From assembly GCA_047602465.1 (NCBI GenBank), contig JASGHF010000001.1, forward strand, positions 868,001 to 932,000: 64,000 bases of DNA. The letters are read 5' to 3'. Made by a program: the position numbers and the translations under genes. The stretch's first letter is position 1, and every line of letters starts with the position of its first letter. This DNA is from JADZAI01 sp047602465 (lineage in GTDB: Bacteria > Pseudomonadota > Alphaproteobacteria > Micropepsales > Micropepsaceae). Shown in pieces: positions 1 through 8,186 of this stretch. The notes under the pieces are model-generated. The model was given only the letters and a program-made list of their open reading frames with translations. It made no database searches and had not been told where the DNA came from.

Positions 1-35
1 GACCCGGCCATCCATGTTGGCAGCGGCGTGGTGGT

Positions 36-66
36 CTGGATGGCCGCCTCAAGGGCGGCCATGAGG
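36..66. repeat. Palindromic intergenic repeat, family P1 (copy 1)
   Basis: Inverted repeat with core GGATGGCCGCC / GGCGGCCATGAGG around a short loop. Related copies lie at 29654-29685 (diverged), 35090-35120 and 42863-42894. The shared frame is GGATGGCCG-loop-CGGCCATGAGG, with compensating changes in the stem. Bases 1-144 hold only this element and the family R1 element that follows; no gene is visible there. Confidence 0.75.
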
Positions 67-76
67 ATTGGGGTTA

Positions 77-162
77 GGGTGATTGGAGGGGCCGGTGCCC
101 CGGCACCTCTCCTGACTTGCTTCGCAGGTCTGTCCTCTCCCCGCTCACGCGCGGAGAGGATT
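77..162. repeat. Dispersed intergenic repeat, family R1 (copy A)
   Basis: About 85 bp shared with 29690-29773 and 45727-45843: a first hairpin (GGCCGGTGCC-CCGGCACC), then CTCTCCTGA, a short variable hairpin, CTGTCCTCTCC and a final hairpin CCTCTCC-CGCTCACGCGCGG-AGAGG. Its right end overlaps the 3' end of the MFS reading frame and supplies that frame's last codons and TGA stop. All three copies lie directly 3' of a minus-strand gene, so the last hairpin may act as a terminator. Confidence 0.8.
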
Positions 163-1468
163 GGGTTGGGGTTGCTGGGGCTGGCTGGGGGCGTTGTCGG
201 ATTTTGGCGGCGCGAGGGTCATGACCGCCAGAGCGGCGATGAGGCAGAGGATGCCGGCCATGATGAGGGCGGGCATGTAGGTTTCGAGGCCGGTGCGGAG
301 CGCGCCCGCCGTGTAGGTGGCGCTGGCGGCGCCGATCTGGTGGCCGGTGAAGACCCAGGCGAAAATGAGCGGCGCGCGGTCAGCCCCGAAGCGTTCGGCG
401 GTGAGGCGGACGGTGGGCGGGACGGTCGCCACCCAGTCGAGGCCGTAGAAGACGGCGAAGACCGAAAGCTCGACGATCGAGAAGCTGCTGAACGGCAGGT
501 AGATGAGCGAGAGGCCCCTGAGGCCATAGAACCAGAAGAGCAGCTTGCGGTTGTCGTAGCGGTCGGAGAGCCAGCCCGAGGCGACGGTGCCGACGAGATC
601 GAAGACGCCGATGACGGCCAGCATGCCCGCCGCGCCGACGGCGAGGATGCCGTAATCGCCGCAGATCGAGATCCAGTGCATCTGGATGAGGCCGTTGGTG
701 GAGAAGCCGCAGATGAAGAAGGTGCCGAACAGCACCCAGAACGTCGCGCTGCCCGAAACCTGAGCCAGCGTCCGGATGGGCTGCACCAGCAGCGCCGCAA
801 GGCTGGCGGCGCGCGGCGGCGGCGGCTCGATGGCGGTTTCGCCGTAGCGCGCGAGCCCGAGATCGGCGGGGCGGTCGCGCATGAAGAGGAAAATGAGCGT
901 GGCGACGGCGCCGAGAACCGCGACGACGATGGCGAGCGCCGTGCGCCAGCCGAGCGCATCGGTGACGCCGGCGAGCATGGGCAGGAAGACGAGCTGGCCG
1001 GTGGCGTTGGCGGCGGTCATGAGGCCGACGACGAGGCCGCGCCTTGCGCCGAACCAGCGCGTTGCGACGGTGGCGCCGAGGACAAGCGCCGTCATGCCCG
1101 TGCCGATGCCGATGACGACGCCCCAAAGCGCCACGAGCTGCCACAGATCCGTCATCGCGAAGGAGAGGAGGATGCCGCCGGAGATCATCACCATCGCCGT
1201 GAGCGCGACGGTGCGGATGCCCCACTGGTTCATGAAGGCGGCGGCGAAGGGGCCGAACAGGCCGAAAAGGACGAGGCGGAGCGCCATCGCGGCGGAGATG
1301 TTCTTCGGTGGTCCAGCCGAATTCGGTCTCCAGCGGCTTCATCAGCACGCCGGCCGACCCCATCGCGCCCGCCGTGGCGAGCATGGTGAGGAAAGTGATG
1401 CCGGCGACGACCCATCCGTAGTGGATGTTGCGGGCGGCGAGCTTGGCGGAGAGGCGGGTGGACAGCAT
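145..1468 (-). pseudogene. MFS permease (monocarboxylate/OFA-like), frameshifted
   Basis: A major facilitator superfamily transporter of roughly 440 residues split across two frames. The N-terminal part, with first helix IHYGWVVAGITFLTMLATAG and the segment ending GWTTEE, is in one frame. From ISAAMALRL onward the permease continues in the next frame to 145, including the second-half cytoplasmic signature SGWLSDRYDNRKLL. Dropping one base around 1299-1306 rejoins the halves. The HYGW start of helix 1 is typical of oxalate/formate and monocarboxylate-type members. The substrate cannot be told. The last codons (NPLRA) and stop lie inside repeat R1. The frameshift may be a real mutation or a sequencing error; only one position is affected and the rest of both halves looks conserved. 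Confidence 0.75.
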
Positions 1469-1549
1469 GTGGATCGCCGGCGGGCGGAAGGCCCGGGCGA
1501 CTCATATAGAGCAATAAACGTGTATTTACACTATACCGTCACGTAAGCC

Positions 1550-2047
1550 TCAGCGCGTGTAGGTGGTCTCCATGCCTTTGGTGACGGAGGCGCCGCTGAT
1601 CAGCTCAAAATTGTGGCTGTAGGCGTTGGGGCCGGTGAAAACGATGGTCTCGTTTTCCTTCTGATCGCGGCCCTTGTAGTCGAGCGTGGCGGTGTAGCCG
1701 TTTTCGGTGAGCTTGATGTCGCCGATGGCGGGACTGCGCGAACCGTAGGCCTCTATGATCCAGAGGGCGTGGTCCTCGGTTTCGCCGATGACGACCATCG
1801 AGCGTTCATCGAGACCGGCGACGCCGCCGCTGACATGGCGGACGCCGCGAATGGCGTGAAGCTCCTCATCCCACGTATAGGTGTAGCTGAGCGACATGGC
1901 GTCGGATGAATTTTCCGCCGGATCGCCGGACTGCACCCAGACGCCGCCGCAGAGGCGATCGCAGAGCGTTTTCAGATCGCCTTCCGGATCGGCGTGGGCG
2001 AGCGGCGCGGCGGCGAGGAGGAGCGCGGCGGCGAGAAGCGCTTTCAT
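1550..2047 (-). CDS. Secreted hypothetical protein, CxxxCGxxW family, paralogue 3 of 3
   Basis: A 165-residue protein with a clear Sec signal peptide (MKALLAAALLLAAAPLAHA) and no membrane segment after it. The mature start carries CDRLCGGVW, matched by CERICGTWDP and CDLICGGTWEP in the two genes upstream, so these are tandem paralogues. The rest is predicted beta-rich, with alternating YTYTW, SLSYTY and ATLDY segments. It is probably periplasmic, with one disulphide between the two cysteines. The start overlaps the previous stop by four bases (ATGA), indicating translational coupling. I do not recognise a named family; no enzymatic motif is visible. Confidence 0.8.
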   Translation of the reverse strand: MKALLAAALLLAAAPLAHADPEGDLKTLCDRLCGGVWVQSGDPAENSSDAMSLSYTYTWDEELHAIRGVRHVSGGVAGLDERSMVVIGETEDHALWIIEAYGSRSPAIGDIKLTENGYTATLDYKGRDQKENETIVFTGPNAYSHNFELISGASVTKGMETTYTR

Positions 2048-2544
2048 TTTTTCACCAGAGTGTAGGTCTGCTCGAAGCCCATGGAGTTGTATTGCTCGGC
2101 GCTTTCGGGCTGGACCTCGTAGAGCGTGTCGGGCGCGCGGCGGATGAACTGGGTGACGGCCGTGAGATCGGGTTTGCCGGGAACCACGCCGGTAAAGACG
2201 ATGAGATCGGGATCGATATAGGCGGTCGATATGTCGGCGCCGACGCGAATGTCGCCCACCACCATGCGAACCGAGCCGGTTTCCGGCATGTAGGCGATGA
2301 CGATGTCGACGCTGGCGGGCGCGCGGTCAGGCAGGGCGATCGACCTGCTGCCGCGGATTTCGCCGCTGGCGGGATCGAAGTGCAACTCGAGGCTGGCGCC
2401 CGGACCTGACTGGTCCGAGGGGACCGGATCCCACGTGCCGCAGATGCGCTCGCAGATCGTCCGGATTTCCAGATCGCCATCGGCGGCAGCGGCGGCGGCA
2501 GGCATCGCAGCGAGCAGAGCAAGCAGGGCAGCACGCATGGTCAT
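2044..2544 (-). CDS. Secreted hypothetical protein, CxxxCGxxW family, paralogue 2 of 3
   Basis: A 166-residue protein with signal peptide (MRAALLALLAAMPAAAAAA) followed by ICERICGTWDP. Same layout as its two neighbours: signal, double-cysteine CGxW motif within the first 20 mature residues, then a beta-rich body of about 120 residues. ATG at 2544 overlaps the upstream stop (ATGA); a second ATG at 2538 is possible. The three genes form one operon read leftwards. Function unknown; a small extracytoplasmic lipocalin-like or ligand-binding barrel is a guess from the beta-rich composition only. Confidence 0.8.
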   Translation of the reverse strand: MTMRAALLALLAAMPAAAAAADGDLEIRTICERICGTWDPVPSDQSGPGASLELHFDPASGEIRGSRSIALPDRAPASVDIVIAYMPETGSVRMVVGDIRVGADISTAYIDPDLIVFTGVVPGKPDLTAVTQFIRRAPDTLYEVQPESAEQYNSMGFEQTYTLVKK

Positions 2545-3099
2545 TCGGCCTTTCGCTGGTAGCGGACTTCCGCGCCCAGCACGGACTGGCCGTTGCCGGT
2601 GATCTCGCTCCGTTCGACCCAGAGATCGGGCGTCTCGAAGCGGACCGCGGTGATCATCATTTCGCCCGGCGTCCGGTCGGAGTCGATGCGGGTCTGGAAG
2701 CCATCGCCGGACACCGTGACCACGCCGCGGACGAGGGCGCGGATTTCACCCTCGATCTTCGTTCGAGCTGGCCTCGTCCGGGATGCGCTCGGTGGTGATG
2801 GCGCCGGTGGCGGGATCGTAGGCGAAATTCACATGGGTGACCTGGCGGATGCCGGCGATGCCGCCCATGCGGATGGAGGCGCCCTTGATGGAGCCGCTTT
2901 CGGCGTCCCAGGCGAAGGTCATGCTGGTGCGGATTTCTTCCGGGTAGGCGGGGTGGTCAGGCTCCCATGTGCCGCCGCAGATGAGATCGCAGAGGGGCGA
3001 GAGCGGGTGGCCGACGGAGGGGCCGGCGGCGTCTTCGGCCAAGGCCGGCGCGGCGAAGGCGAGGGCCGCCGCAACAAAGAGCGGCTTGAGCATCGTCAT
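2541..3099 (-). pseudogene. Secreted hypothetical protein, CxxxCGxxW family, paralogue 1 of 3, frameshifted
   Basis: First gene of the operon. Starts MTMLKPLFVAAALAFAAPAL (signal peptide) at 3099 with GGGAG about 7 bases upstream, followed by LCDLICGGTWEP. The frame ends early after PDEASSNEDRG near 2746, but the next frame continues without interruption as KIEGEIRALVRGVV and on to a stop at 2541, which overlaps the next ATG. One extra base in the stretch around 2757-2768 explains it; without that base the join reads ASSTKIEGEIRA and the product is about 185 residues, close to its paralogues. Either a recent loss or a sequence error; the preserved downstream frame and four-base overlap favour an error or a very recent event. 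Confidence 0.7.
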
Positions 3100-3151
3100 G
3101 GCTTTGCTCCCTACCCTCCCCTTGCTAAGCACGCGCGCAGGGAGAGACTCC

Positions 3152-4363
3152 ATGTTGAACGTCACCACAGCCGGCGCACTGACCGGCATCAAGGTCGTGG
3201 ACCTCAGCCGCGTGCTGGGCGGACCTTACTGCACACAGATCCTGGGGGATCATGGCGCGGATGTGGTGAAAGTCGAGCCGCCGGGGGGCGACGAGACGCG
3301 CGAATGGGGGCCGCCGTTCCGGGAGGACGAGGGAGCGCGAGGCCCAAGCGGCTATTATCTCAACGTGAACCGGAACAAGCGCGGGATCGCGCTGGACCTG
3401 CGCAAGGCGGACGGGCGGCTGGCGCTGCTGCGGCTGCTGGAAGACGCCGACGTGCTGGTGGAGAACTTCAAGGCGGGGACGCTGGAGAAGTGGGATCTGG
3501 GCTTCGAGGCGGTGCTGCAGCCGATGTTCCCCAAGCTGATCCATGCGCGGGTGTCGGGCTTCGGCAGCGAGGGGCCGTATGGCGGCTTCCCCGGCTATGA
3601 CGCCGTGGTGCAGACGATGACCGGCATGTCGAGCGTGACCGGGTCTCAGGCCAGCGGCCCGGTGAAGATGGGGTCGCCGGTGGTGGATTTGGCGAGCGGC
3701 CTGAACGCCGTGATCGGCATACTGCTGGCGCTGCGCGAGCGCGACCGCACCGGCAAGGGGCAGTTCGTGGAGGTGGCGCTGTACGATGTGGGGCTGAGCC
3801 TCACGCATCCGCATTCGGCCAACTGGCTGTGGGGCAGGAAGCTGCCGGTGCTGACGGGGAACGCGCATCCCAATGTCGCGCCGTACGATCTGTTCCAGAC
3901 GGCGACGCGGCCGATCTTCCTGGGCGTCGGGAATGACGGGCAGTTCGTGAAGGCGATGGCGGTGCTGGGGCGGCCGGAGCTGGCGAGCGATGCGCGGTTC
4001 GCGAACATGGCGGGGCGCAACACGAACCGGGCCGAGCTGACGGCGATCCTGTCGCCGCTGTTCGCGGTGGAGGACGGGGTGAGGCTGGCGCAGCGTCTGC
4101 TGGAGGCGGGTGTGCCGGCGGGGCCGCTGAACACGGTCGCGGAGGCGTTCGACGAGCCGCAGACCATGGTGCGCGGGATGCGGGTGGAGACCGAGGGCTA
4201 TAAGGGCGTCGGCAGTCCGATCAAATTGTCACAGACGCCGCCGTCGTTGCGCCGCCTGCCGCCGGATTTCGGGGCGGATACGGACGCGGTTCTGGGTGAG
4301 GCGGGGTTCTCGGCCGACGAGATCGCGGCGTTCCGCAAGAGCGGCGGCGTGCCGGCGAAATAG
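3152..4363 (+). CDS. CaiB/BaiF family (class III) CoA transferase
   Basis: A 403-residue family III CoA transferase, moving CoA from an acyl-CoA donor to a carboxylic acid acceptor in the cytosol. Visible family marks: GIKVVDLSRVLGGPYCTQIL at the N-terminus, the KVEPPGGD nucleotide-side motif, RNKRGIALDL, the NFKAGTLEKW segment, and PVVDLASG around residue 176-183, whose Asp aligns with the catalytic Asp of formyl-CoA transferase. Start chosen at ATG 3152 (AGGGAGAGA upstream) rather than the longer frame, because the family begins just before GIKVVDL. The stop abuts the convergent GNAT gene. Substrates are not readable; AMACR-like racemase activity is an alternative within the superfamily. 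Confidence 0.9.
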   Translation: MLNVTTAGALTGIKVVDLSRVLGGPYCTQILGDHGADVVKVEPPGGDETREWGPPFREDEGARGPSGYYLNVNRNKRGIALDLRKADGRLALLRLLEDADVLVENFKAGTLEKWDLGFEAVLQPMFPKLIHARVSGFGSEGPYGGFPGYDAVVQTMTGMSSVTGSQASGPVKMGSPVVDLASGLNAVIGILLALRERDRTGKGQFVEVALYDVGLSLTHPHSANWLWGRKLPVLTGNAHPNVAPYDLFQTATRPIFLGVGNDGQFVKAMAVLGRPELASDARFANMAGRNTNRAELTAILSPLFAVEDGVRLAQRLLEAGVPAGPLNTVAEAFDEPQTMVRGMRVETEGYKGVGSPIKLSQTPPSLRRLPPDFGADTDAVLGEAGFSADEIAAFRKSGGVPAK

Positions 4364-4894
4364 TCAGAGCGGCTTTTTCAGTTCGATGAGGTCGAAGTCG
4401 CGGCGGAGCGCGCCGGGGGCTGCGTCGAACGGGAAGGGTTCGCGGTTGCCGGTGCGGGAATAGCCGCGGCGCTCGTACCAGGCGATCAGGTCTTCACGCA
4501 GGTTGATGACGACCATTTCCAGCGCGCGGGATTTCCATTCGGCGCGGGCGGCCTTTTCACACGCGGCGAGCAGGCGTTTGCCCATGCCCTGCGCCTGCGC
4601 GCCGGGATCGACCGAGAACATGCCGAAATAGGCGTTCTCGCCGTCTTTCTGGACGAGCGCGCAGCAGCGCAGGATGTCGTCGATCTCGCCCAGCACGAAG
4701 CGGCTGTCGGGATCGGCGATGAGGCCGGCGATCTCGCTTTCATCGGTGCGGGGGCCGGTGAGGAGGTTGGCCTCGTTGGTCCAGCCCGTGGCGGCTTCAG
4801 GTCCGCGATAGGCGCGTTCGATGAGGGCGGCGACGGCCGCCGTGTCATCCTTGTCGGCATAGCGGAAATGCAGTTCGGCCGGGCGCGCGCTCAT
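4364..4894 (-). CDS. GNAT family N-acetyltransferase
   Basis: A 176-residue GNAT-fold acyl-CoA-dependent acetyltransferase. Motif A is visible as FSVDPGAQAQGMGKRLLAA (acetyl-CoA pyrophosphate loop Q-x-x-G-x-G), followed by the LEMVVINLREDLIAWYERRG segment that ends in the typical motif B W/FYERRGY. Convergent with, and directly abutting, the CoA transferase. The substrate is unknown; the closest feel is the small-molecule or amino-acid GNATs rather than ribosomal RimI. Confidence 0.85.
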   Translation of the reverse strand: MSARPAELHFRYADKDDTAAVAALIERAYRGPEAATGWTNEANLLTGPRTDESEIAGLIADPDSRFVLGEIDDILRCCALVQKDGENAYFGMFSVDPGAQAQGMGKRLLAACEKAARAEWKSRALEMVVINLREDLIAWYERRGYSRTGNREPFPFDAAPGALRRDFDLIELKKPL

Positions 4895-4952
4895 GCCCCG
4901 GAGCGTGGCGGCTTCCGGGGCGGGCGGTCAAGCGCCGCCCCGGACAGGCCGC

Positions 4953-5723
4953 TCACGACTTGTTGCCGAGCAGGATTTTCATCGCCTTTGAAGCGAAGGC
5001 CCATACTTCCGGCGAACCGGGCATCTGCGGCGCGGTTTGCGGATTGGTGCGGGCCTCGGCGTTGAACTTCGCCGCCGAGTCCCAGAGATCCTGGCGACCT
5101 TGCGTGAACTTGTCGGTCGCCGCCTTCCAGCGGGCGGCCCAGACCTGGGCTTCCGGCGCTGCCGGATCGCCGAGGCGGAGGCGTTCGCCGTCGGCGAAGA
5201 TCTGCGCCCATTCGGCGGCGATCGCCTGCTGGTCGTTCATGTCGAACTTGCGGGCGCGCAGATCGTCCAGTTGCGCCTGCGTGTAGTGCTTCTCGGCCAG
5301 AGACTGCATCTCGGGCGTCCATGTGGTTTCAGTCATCGCGGTTGTCCTTACGAGTTGGGTCAGGTCATCCGCAGTGAGGGCCTGACCGGCCTCCAGACGC
5401 GCACGGGCGGCCTGGACGATGGCGAGGGCGGTGCCCAGCTCCGCCTGGCGGCGGGAGAGCGACTGCTCCTGAAGCGCCAGAACGGCGTTCAGGTCGCCTT
5501 TGAAGCCGGAGAGCAGCTCGCGCACCCGGGCGAGCGGAAGGCCGAGCCGCTTGAGCGCCAGAATGGCGGTCAGGCGTTCTTCCTCCGCGCGGCCATAGGC
5601 GCGCCAGTTCGCCCCCGAGCGGGCGGGCTTGAGCAACCCTTCCCGCTCGTAGACGCGCAGGGCCTTCACCGTGACCCCGAAACGGGCGGCGAAGGCGGCG
5701 GCGTTGTCTCCGGCTTTGGTCAT
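4953..5723 (-). CDS. MerR-family regulator with TipAS-type effector domain
   Basis: A 256-residue one-component regulator. Residues 1-75 are a MerR winged helix (FGVTVKALRVYEREGLLKPA, then W-R-x-Y and LKRLGLPLARVRELL), followed by a coiled-coil dimerisation helix. From about residue 130 there is a TipAS-like domain (MTETTWTPEMQSLAEKHYTQ, later AEWAQIFADGERLRLGDPA), known in TipA and SkgA to bind thiopeptides or other hydrophobic ligands. It sits 76 bases downstream of a sugar-type permease on the same strand, and may control drug response or itself. Known for the family: activation by twisting a long-spacer promoter. Confidence 0.88.
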   Translation of the reverse strand: MTKAGDNAAAFAARFGVTVKALRVYEREGLLKPARSGANWRAYGRAEEERLTAILALKRLGLPLARVRELLSGFKGDLNAVLALQEQSLSRRQAELGTALAIVQAARARLEAGQALTADDLTQLVRTTAMTETTWTPEMQSLAEKHYTQAQLDDLRARKFDMNDQQAIAAEWAQIFADGERLRLGDPAAPEAQVWAARWKAATDKFTQGRQDLWDSAAKFNAEARTNPQTAPQMPGSPEVWAFASKAMKILLGNKS

Positions 5724-5799
5724 CGTGTCCTCAGGGCATCCTCACAACGGATGCCCTGACTCATGAAGCCGGACCCAGGGTCCGGCGCAAGCGGCCTTT

Positions 5800-7143
5800 T
5801 CAGGCCGCCTGACGGGCGGCGCGGCGTTCGATCATCCGGCGGATGCGGGCCTGACGGTCTGCCCCGATGGGGAAGCGCCAGAGCAGCAGCACCGAGACGA
5901 GGAAGAACGGCCAGGGCATCCAGATATAGGTGAAGACGAGCGCGTCGATGGCCTCGGGCGAATTGGCGAAGGACATCGCGTTGAAGCCGGCGCCGGCGAG
6001 GATGGTGAGCGCGATGAAGCCGCCGATGGCGTCGGCGAGCTTGCCGCCCATGTTCCAGAACGCGAACAGCAGGCCGGCCCGCGAGCGGCGGGCGCGCAGT
6101 TCGTCGAGGTCGATCACGTCGGCCGAGATCGAAAGGCCGAGCGTCGCCGCCGCGCCGCCGCCGAGGCCCGCCAGCGCCATGATGAGCATGGCGAGATTGG
6201 CGTCGCCCTTTGGCACCAGCAGGAGGCAGGCGAAGGCGATGAGCGAGGAGACGACGGCGAAGATGAGGGCGTTGTGCTTGGAGAAGCGCGAGCCGGCCCA
6301 GACCCAGATCGGCACGCCAAGCACGGCCGCCAGCAGATAGACGATGACAGGCAGACCGGAATCGAAGCCGAGGCCGAGCGCGTGAATGAAGAACCACAGA
6401 ACGACGGTGGTGTTCACCGCCGAGCCGATGCGGCCGATGGTGGTGGCGGCGAGAATGCGCATGAAGGGGCCGTTCCGCATGGCGATCTTCATGCCCTCCA
6501 GCCAGCCGGTCGTGTGGTGACGACCGACGGGCTGCCGGTCCGGGACGAAGCGCCAGAGCAGGAGGCCGCTGAGCGGAAACAGCATCAGCGCCCACAGGCC
6601 GAGACCCTGCATGACGGGGGTGAGGCCTTCGGGTTTGCCCGCGCCGCCGCCGGTGATGACCGGGGCGAGCGTCGCGATCATGATGCCGACAAAAGCGAAC
6701 ATGGTTCGCCAGCCGGTGATGCGGGTGCGTTCGACATAGTCGCCCGACAATTCCGCGCCCCACGCGCCATAGGGGATCTGGATCATCGTCCAGCCGAGAT
6801 AGAGGACCATCAGCCAGGCGAGGAGATAGAGCGGGCCGACGCCGGGGGCGGCGAAGAAGATCATGTAGATGCCCGCCATCTTGAGCGGGATGCCGGCAAG
6901 CACCCAGGCCTTGCGCCGCCCGAGCGAAAGGCCGGTCGAGCGGTCGGAAGCGATGCCGATGAGCGGGTCGATGACGACATCCGAGAGGCGCGCGACCAGC
7001 AGAACCCAGGCAAGATCCTGAAGCGGGACGCCGAGATCGGTTCCGTAGAAGGTCGTGAGATAGATCACCAGCGGCAGGTCGGCGATCGACAACGGCAGAG
7101 CAATCTGGCCGTAGGCGGCCAGCGAGCGGCGGGTCAGGCGCAT
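5800..7143 (-). CDS. MFS/GPH-type (melibiose-carrier-like) sugar:cation symporter
   Basis: A 447-residue, 12-helix permease of the glycoside-pentoside-hexuronide group (MFS_2). Typical marks: the early FYGTDLGVPL segment, VIDPLIGIASDRSTGLSLGRRKAW (loop 2-3, with D-P-x-x-G-x-x-x-D), WTMIQIPYGAWGAELSGDY in helix 4 and the ERTRITGWR loop. Located in the inner membrane. The substrate is not readable; related alphaproteobacterial proteins sit in sugar, glycoside and lipid regions. It stands divergently from the MipA-like porin gene at 7295, which may share its control region (7144-7294). Confidence 0.87.
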   Translation of the reverse strand: MRLTRRSLAAYGQIALPLSIADLPLVIYLTTFYGTDLGVPLQDLAWVLLVARLSDVVIDPLIGIASDRSTGLSLGRRKAWVLAGIPLKMAGIYMIFFAAPGVGPLYLLAWLMVLYLGWTMIQIPYGAWGAELSGDYVERTRITGWRTMFAFVGIMIATLAPVITGGGAGKPEGLTPVMQGLGLWALMLFPLSGLLLWRFVPDRQPVGRHHTTGWLEGMKIAMRNGPFMRILAATTIGRIGSAVNTTVVLWFFIHALGLGFDSGLPVIVYLLAAVLGVPIWVWAGSRFSKHNALIFAVVSSLIAFACLLLVPKGDANLAMLIMALAGLGGGAAATLGLSISADVIDLDELRARRSRAGLLFAFWNMGGKLADAIGGFIALTILAGAGFNAMSFANSPEAIDALVFTYIWMPWPFFLVSVLLLWRFPIGADRQARIRRMIERRAARQAA

Positions 7144-7294
7144 GTTACTCCCTCAGGTGGGCCGTTCTATGCGGCCTCTTCGCCACAGTCGGGGGTGAAT
7201 CACGGCGGCGCAAGGGGTCAGACACACCCGGACGGGTATCTTGAGCGTTAGGGTTCAACGCGATACCGCTACGCCTGACCTCCCGGGAGATTTC

Positions 7295-8077
7295 ATGAAA
7301 ACCGCCCTCGCTTGCCTGGCCGCCGCCTGCGCTCTCGCCCTGACGACGGCCGACGCCGCGCCGAAGCCCAAATGGGAAATCGGCGTCGGCGCCGTCGGCA
7401 CTTATGGTCCCGCCTTCTGGGGCGCCAGCCGCGAGGCCGATTCCTTCAGCGGCTTCCCGGTCGCGTATGTCGTCTATCGCGGCAAGAATTTCTCGATCCT
7501 GCCGGACGGCGTTTTCGGGATCGACGCCGGGAACACCGAACGCTTCAGCTTCTCGCTGTCAATCGACGGCAGCGGCGGCGTGGACAGCGAGGACCGATAT
7601 GGCCTTGGCGATATCGACCCGGTTCTGGAGGCAGGGCCAGAGATCAAGTTTGCGCTGCTCGCCAATGGATCGTCGCGGCTGGAAGTCGGGCTTGCCGCCC
7701 GCGCCGCCTATCAGCTCGGCGAGGGTTTCGAGGGCTGGGTGATCGAGCCGTCAGTCTCGTATCTCTTCACGCTGACCGACACCACGCGCATGCGCCTGAC
7801 GGCCGCGGCGAAGTGGGGCAGCAGGGACTACAACGACCTGTGGTATTCGGACGGCTTCTACATCGCCGACAGCGGCTATATCGGGGCGTCGTTCGCGATC
7901 GCCTATGTCAACGACCTGACTGACCGCCTGCGCCTGAGCGCACAGGCCAAGGTGATGACGGTGGACGGGTCCGAGATGGACGACTTCGCCTCGCTGGTTC
8001 AGGACGACACGAACTACTCATTCCGGATCGGCTTCACCTATGCGATCTGGCAGTCGAGCGCGATGACGGACGACTAG
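7295..8077 (+). CDS. MipA/OmpV family outer-membrane protein
   Basis: A 260-residue beta-barrel protein with signal peptide (MKTALACLAAACALALTTADA). MipA/OmpV marks are GAVGTYGPAFWGASREAD near the mature start, FPVAYVVYRGKNFSILPDGV, and repeated amphipathic strands to a C-terminus ending FRIGFTYAIW, which is 8 residues short of the end. Start taken at ATG 7295 with GGGAG six to seven bases upstream; the longer frame has no signal peptide at its end. MipA in E. coli bridges murein synthase and hydrolase; most relatives are scaffold or porin proteins of unknown role. Confidence 0.85.
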   Translation: MKTALACLAAACALALTTADAAPKPKWEIGVGAVGTYGPAFWGASREADSFSGFPVAYVVYRGKNFSILPDGVFGIDAGNTERFSFSLSIDGSGGVDSEDRYGLGDIDPVLEAGPEIKFALLANGSSRLEVGLAARAAYQLGEGFEGWVIEPSVSYLFTLTDTTRMRLTAAAKWGSRDYNDLWYSDGFYIADSGYIGASFAIAYVNDLTDRLRLSAQAKVMTVDGSEMDDFASLVQDDTNYSFRIGFTYAIWQSSAMTDD

Positions 8078-8100
8078 CCGCCGACCCTTCTCAAGAACGC

Positions 8101-8128
8101 AAGGCCGGGCTTACGCCCGGCCTTTTTG
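8101..8128 (+). terminator. Rho-independent terminator after the MipA-like gene
   Basis: Perfect stem AAGGCCGGGC-TTAC-GCCCGGCCTT followed by a T run (TTTTTGTTT). It lies 24 bases after the stop at 8077. Confidence 0.9.
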
Positions 8129-8186
8129 TTTCGAGCGGTGCGCGCCCGACTCCTGCCCCTTCCCTGCAATGGAAGAGGGGGGCAGG

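Noticed and set aside
28..1389. A 453-codon frame opposite the MFS gene
   Set aside because: Arg/Asp/Glu/Gly-rich shadow typical of antisense in high-GC DNA; the permease helices are on the minus strand.
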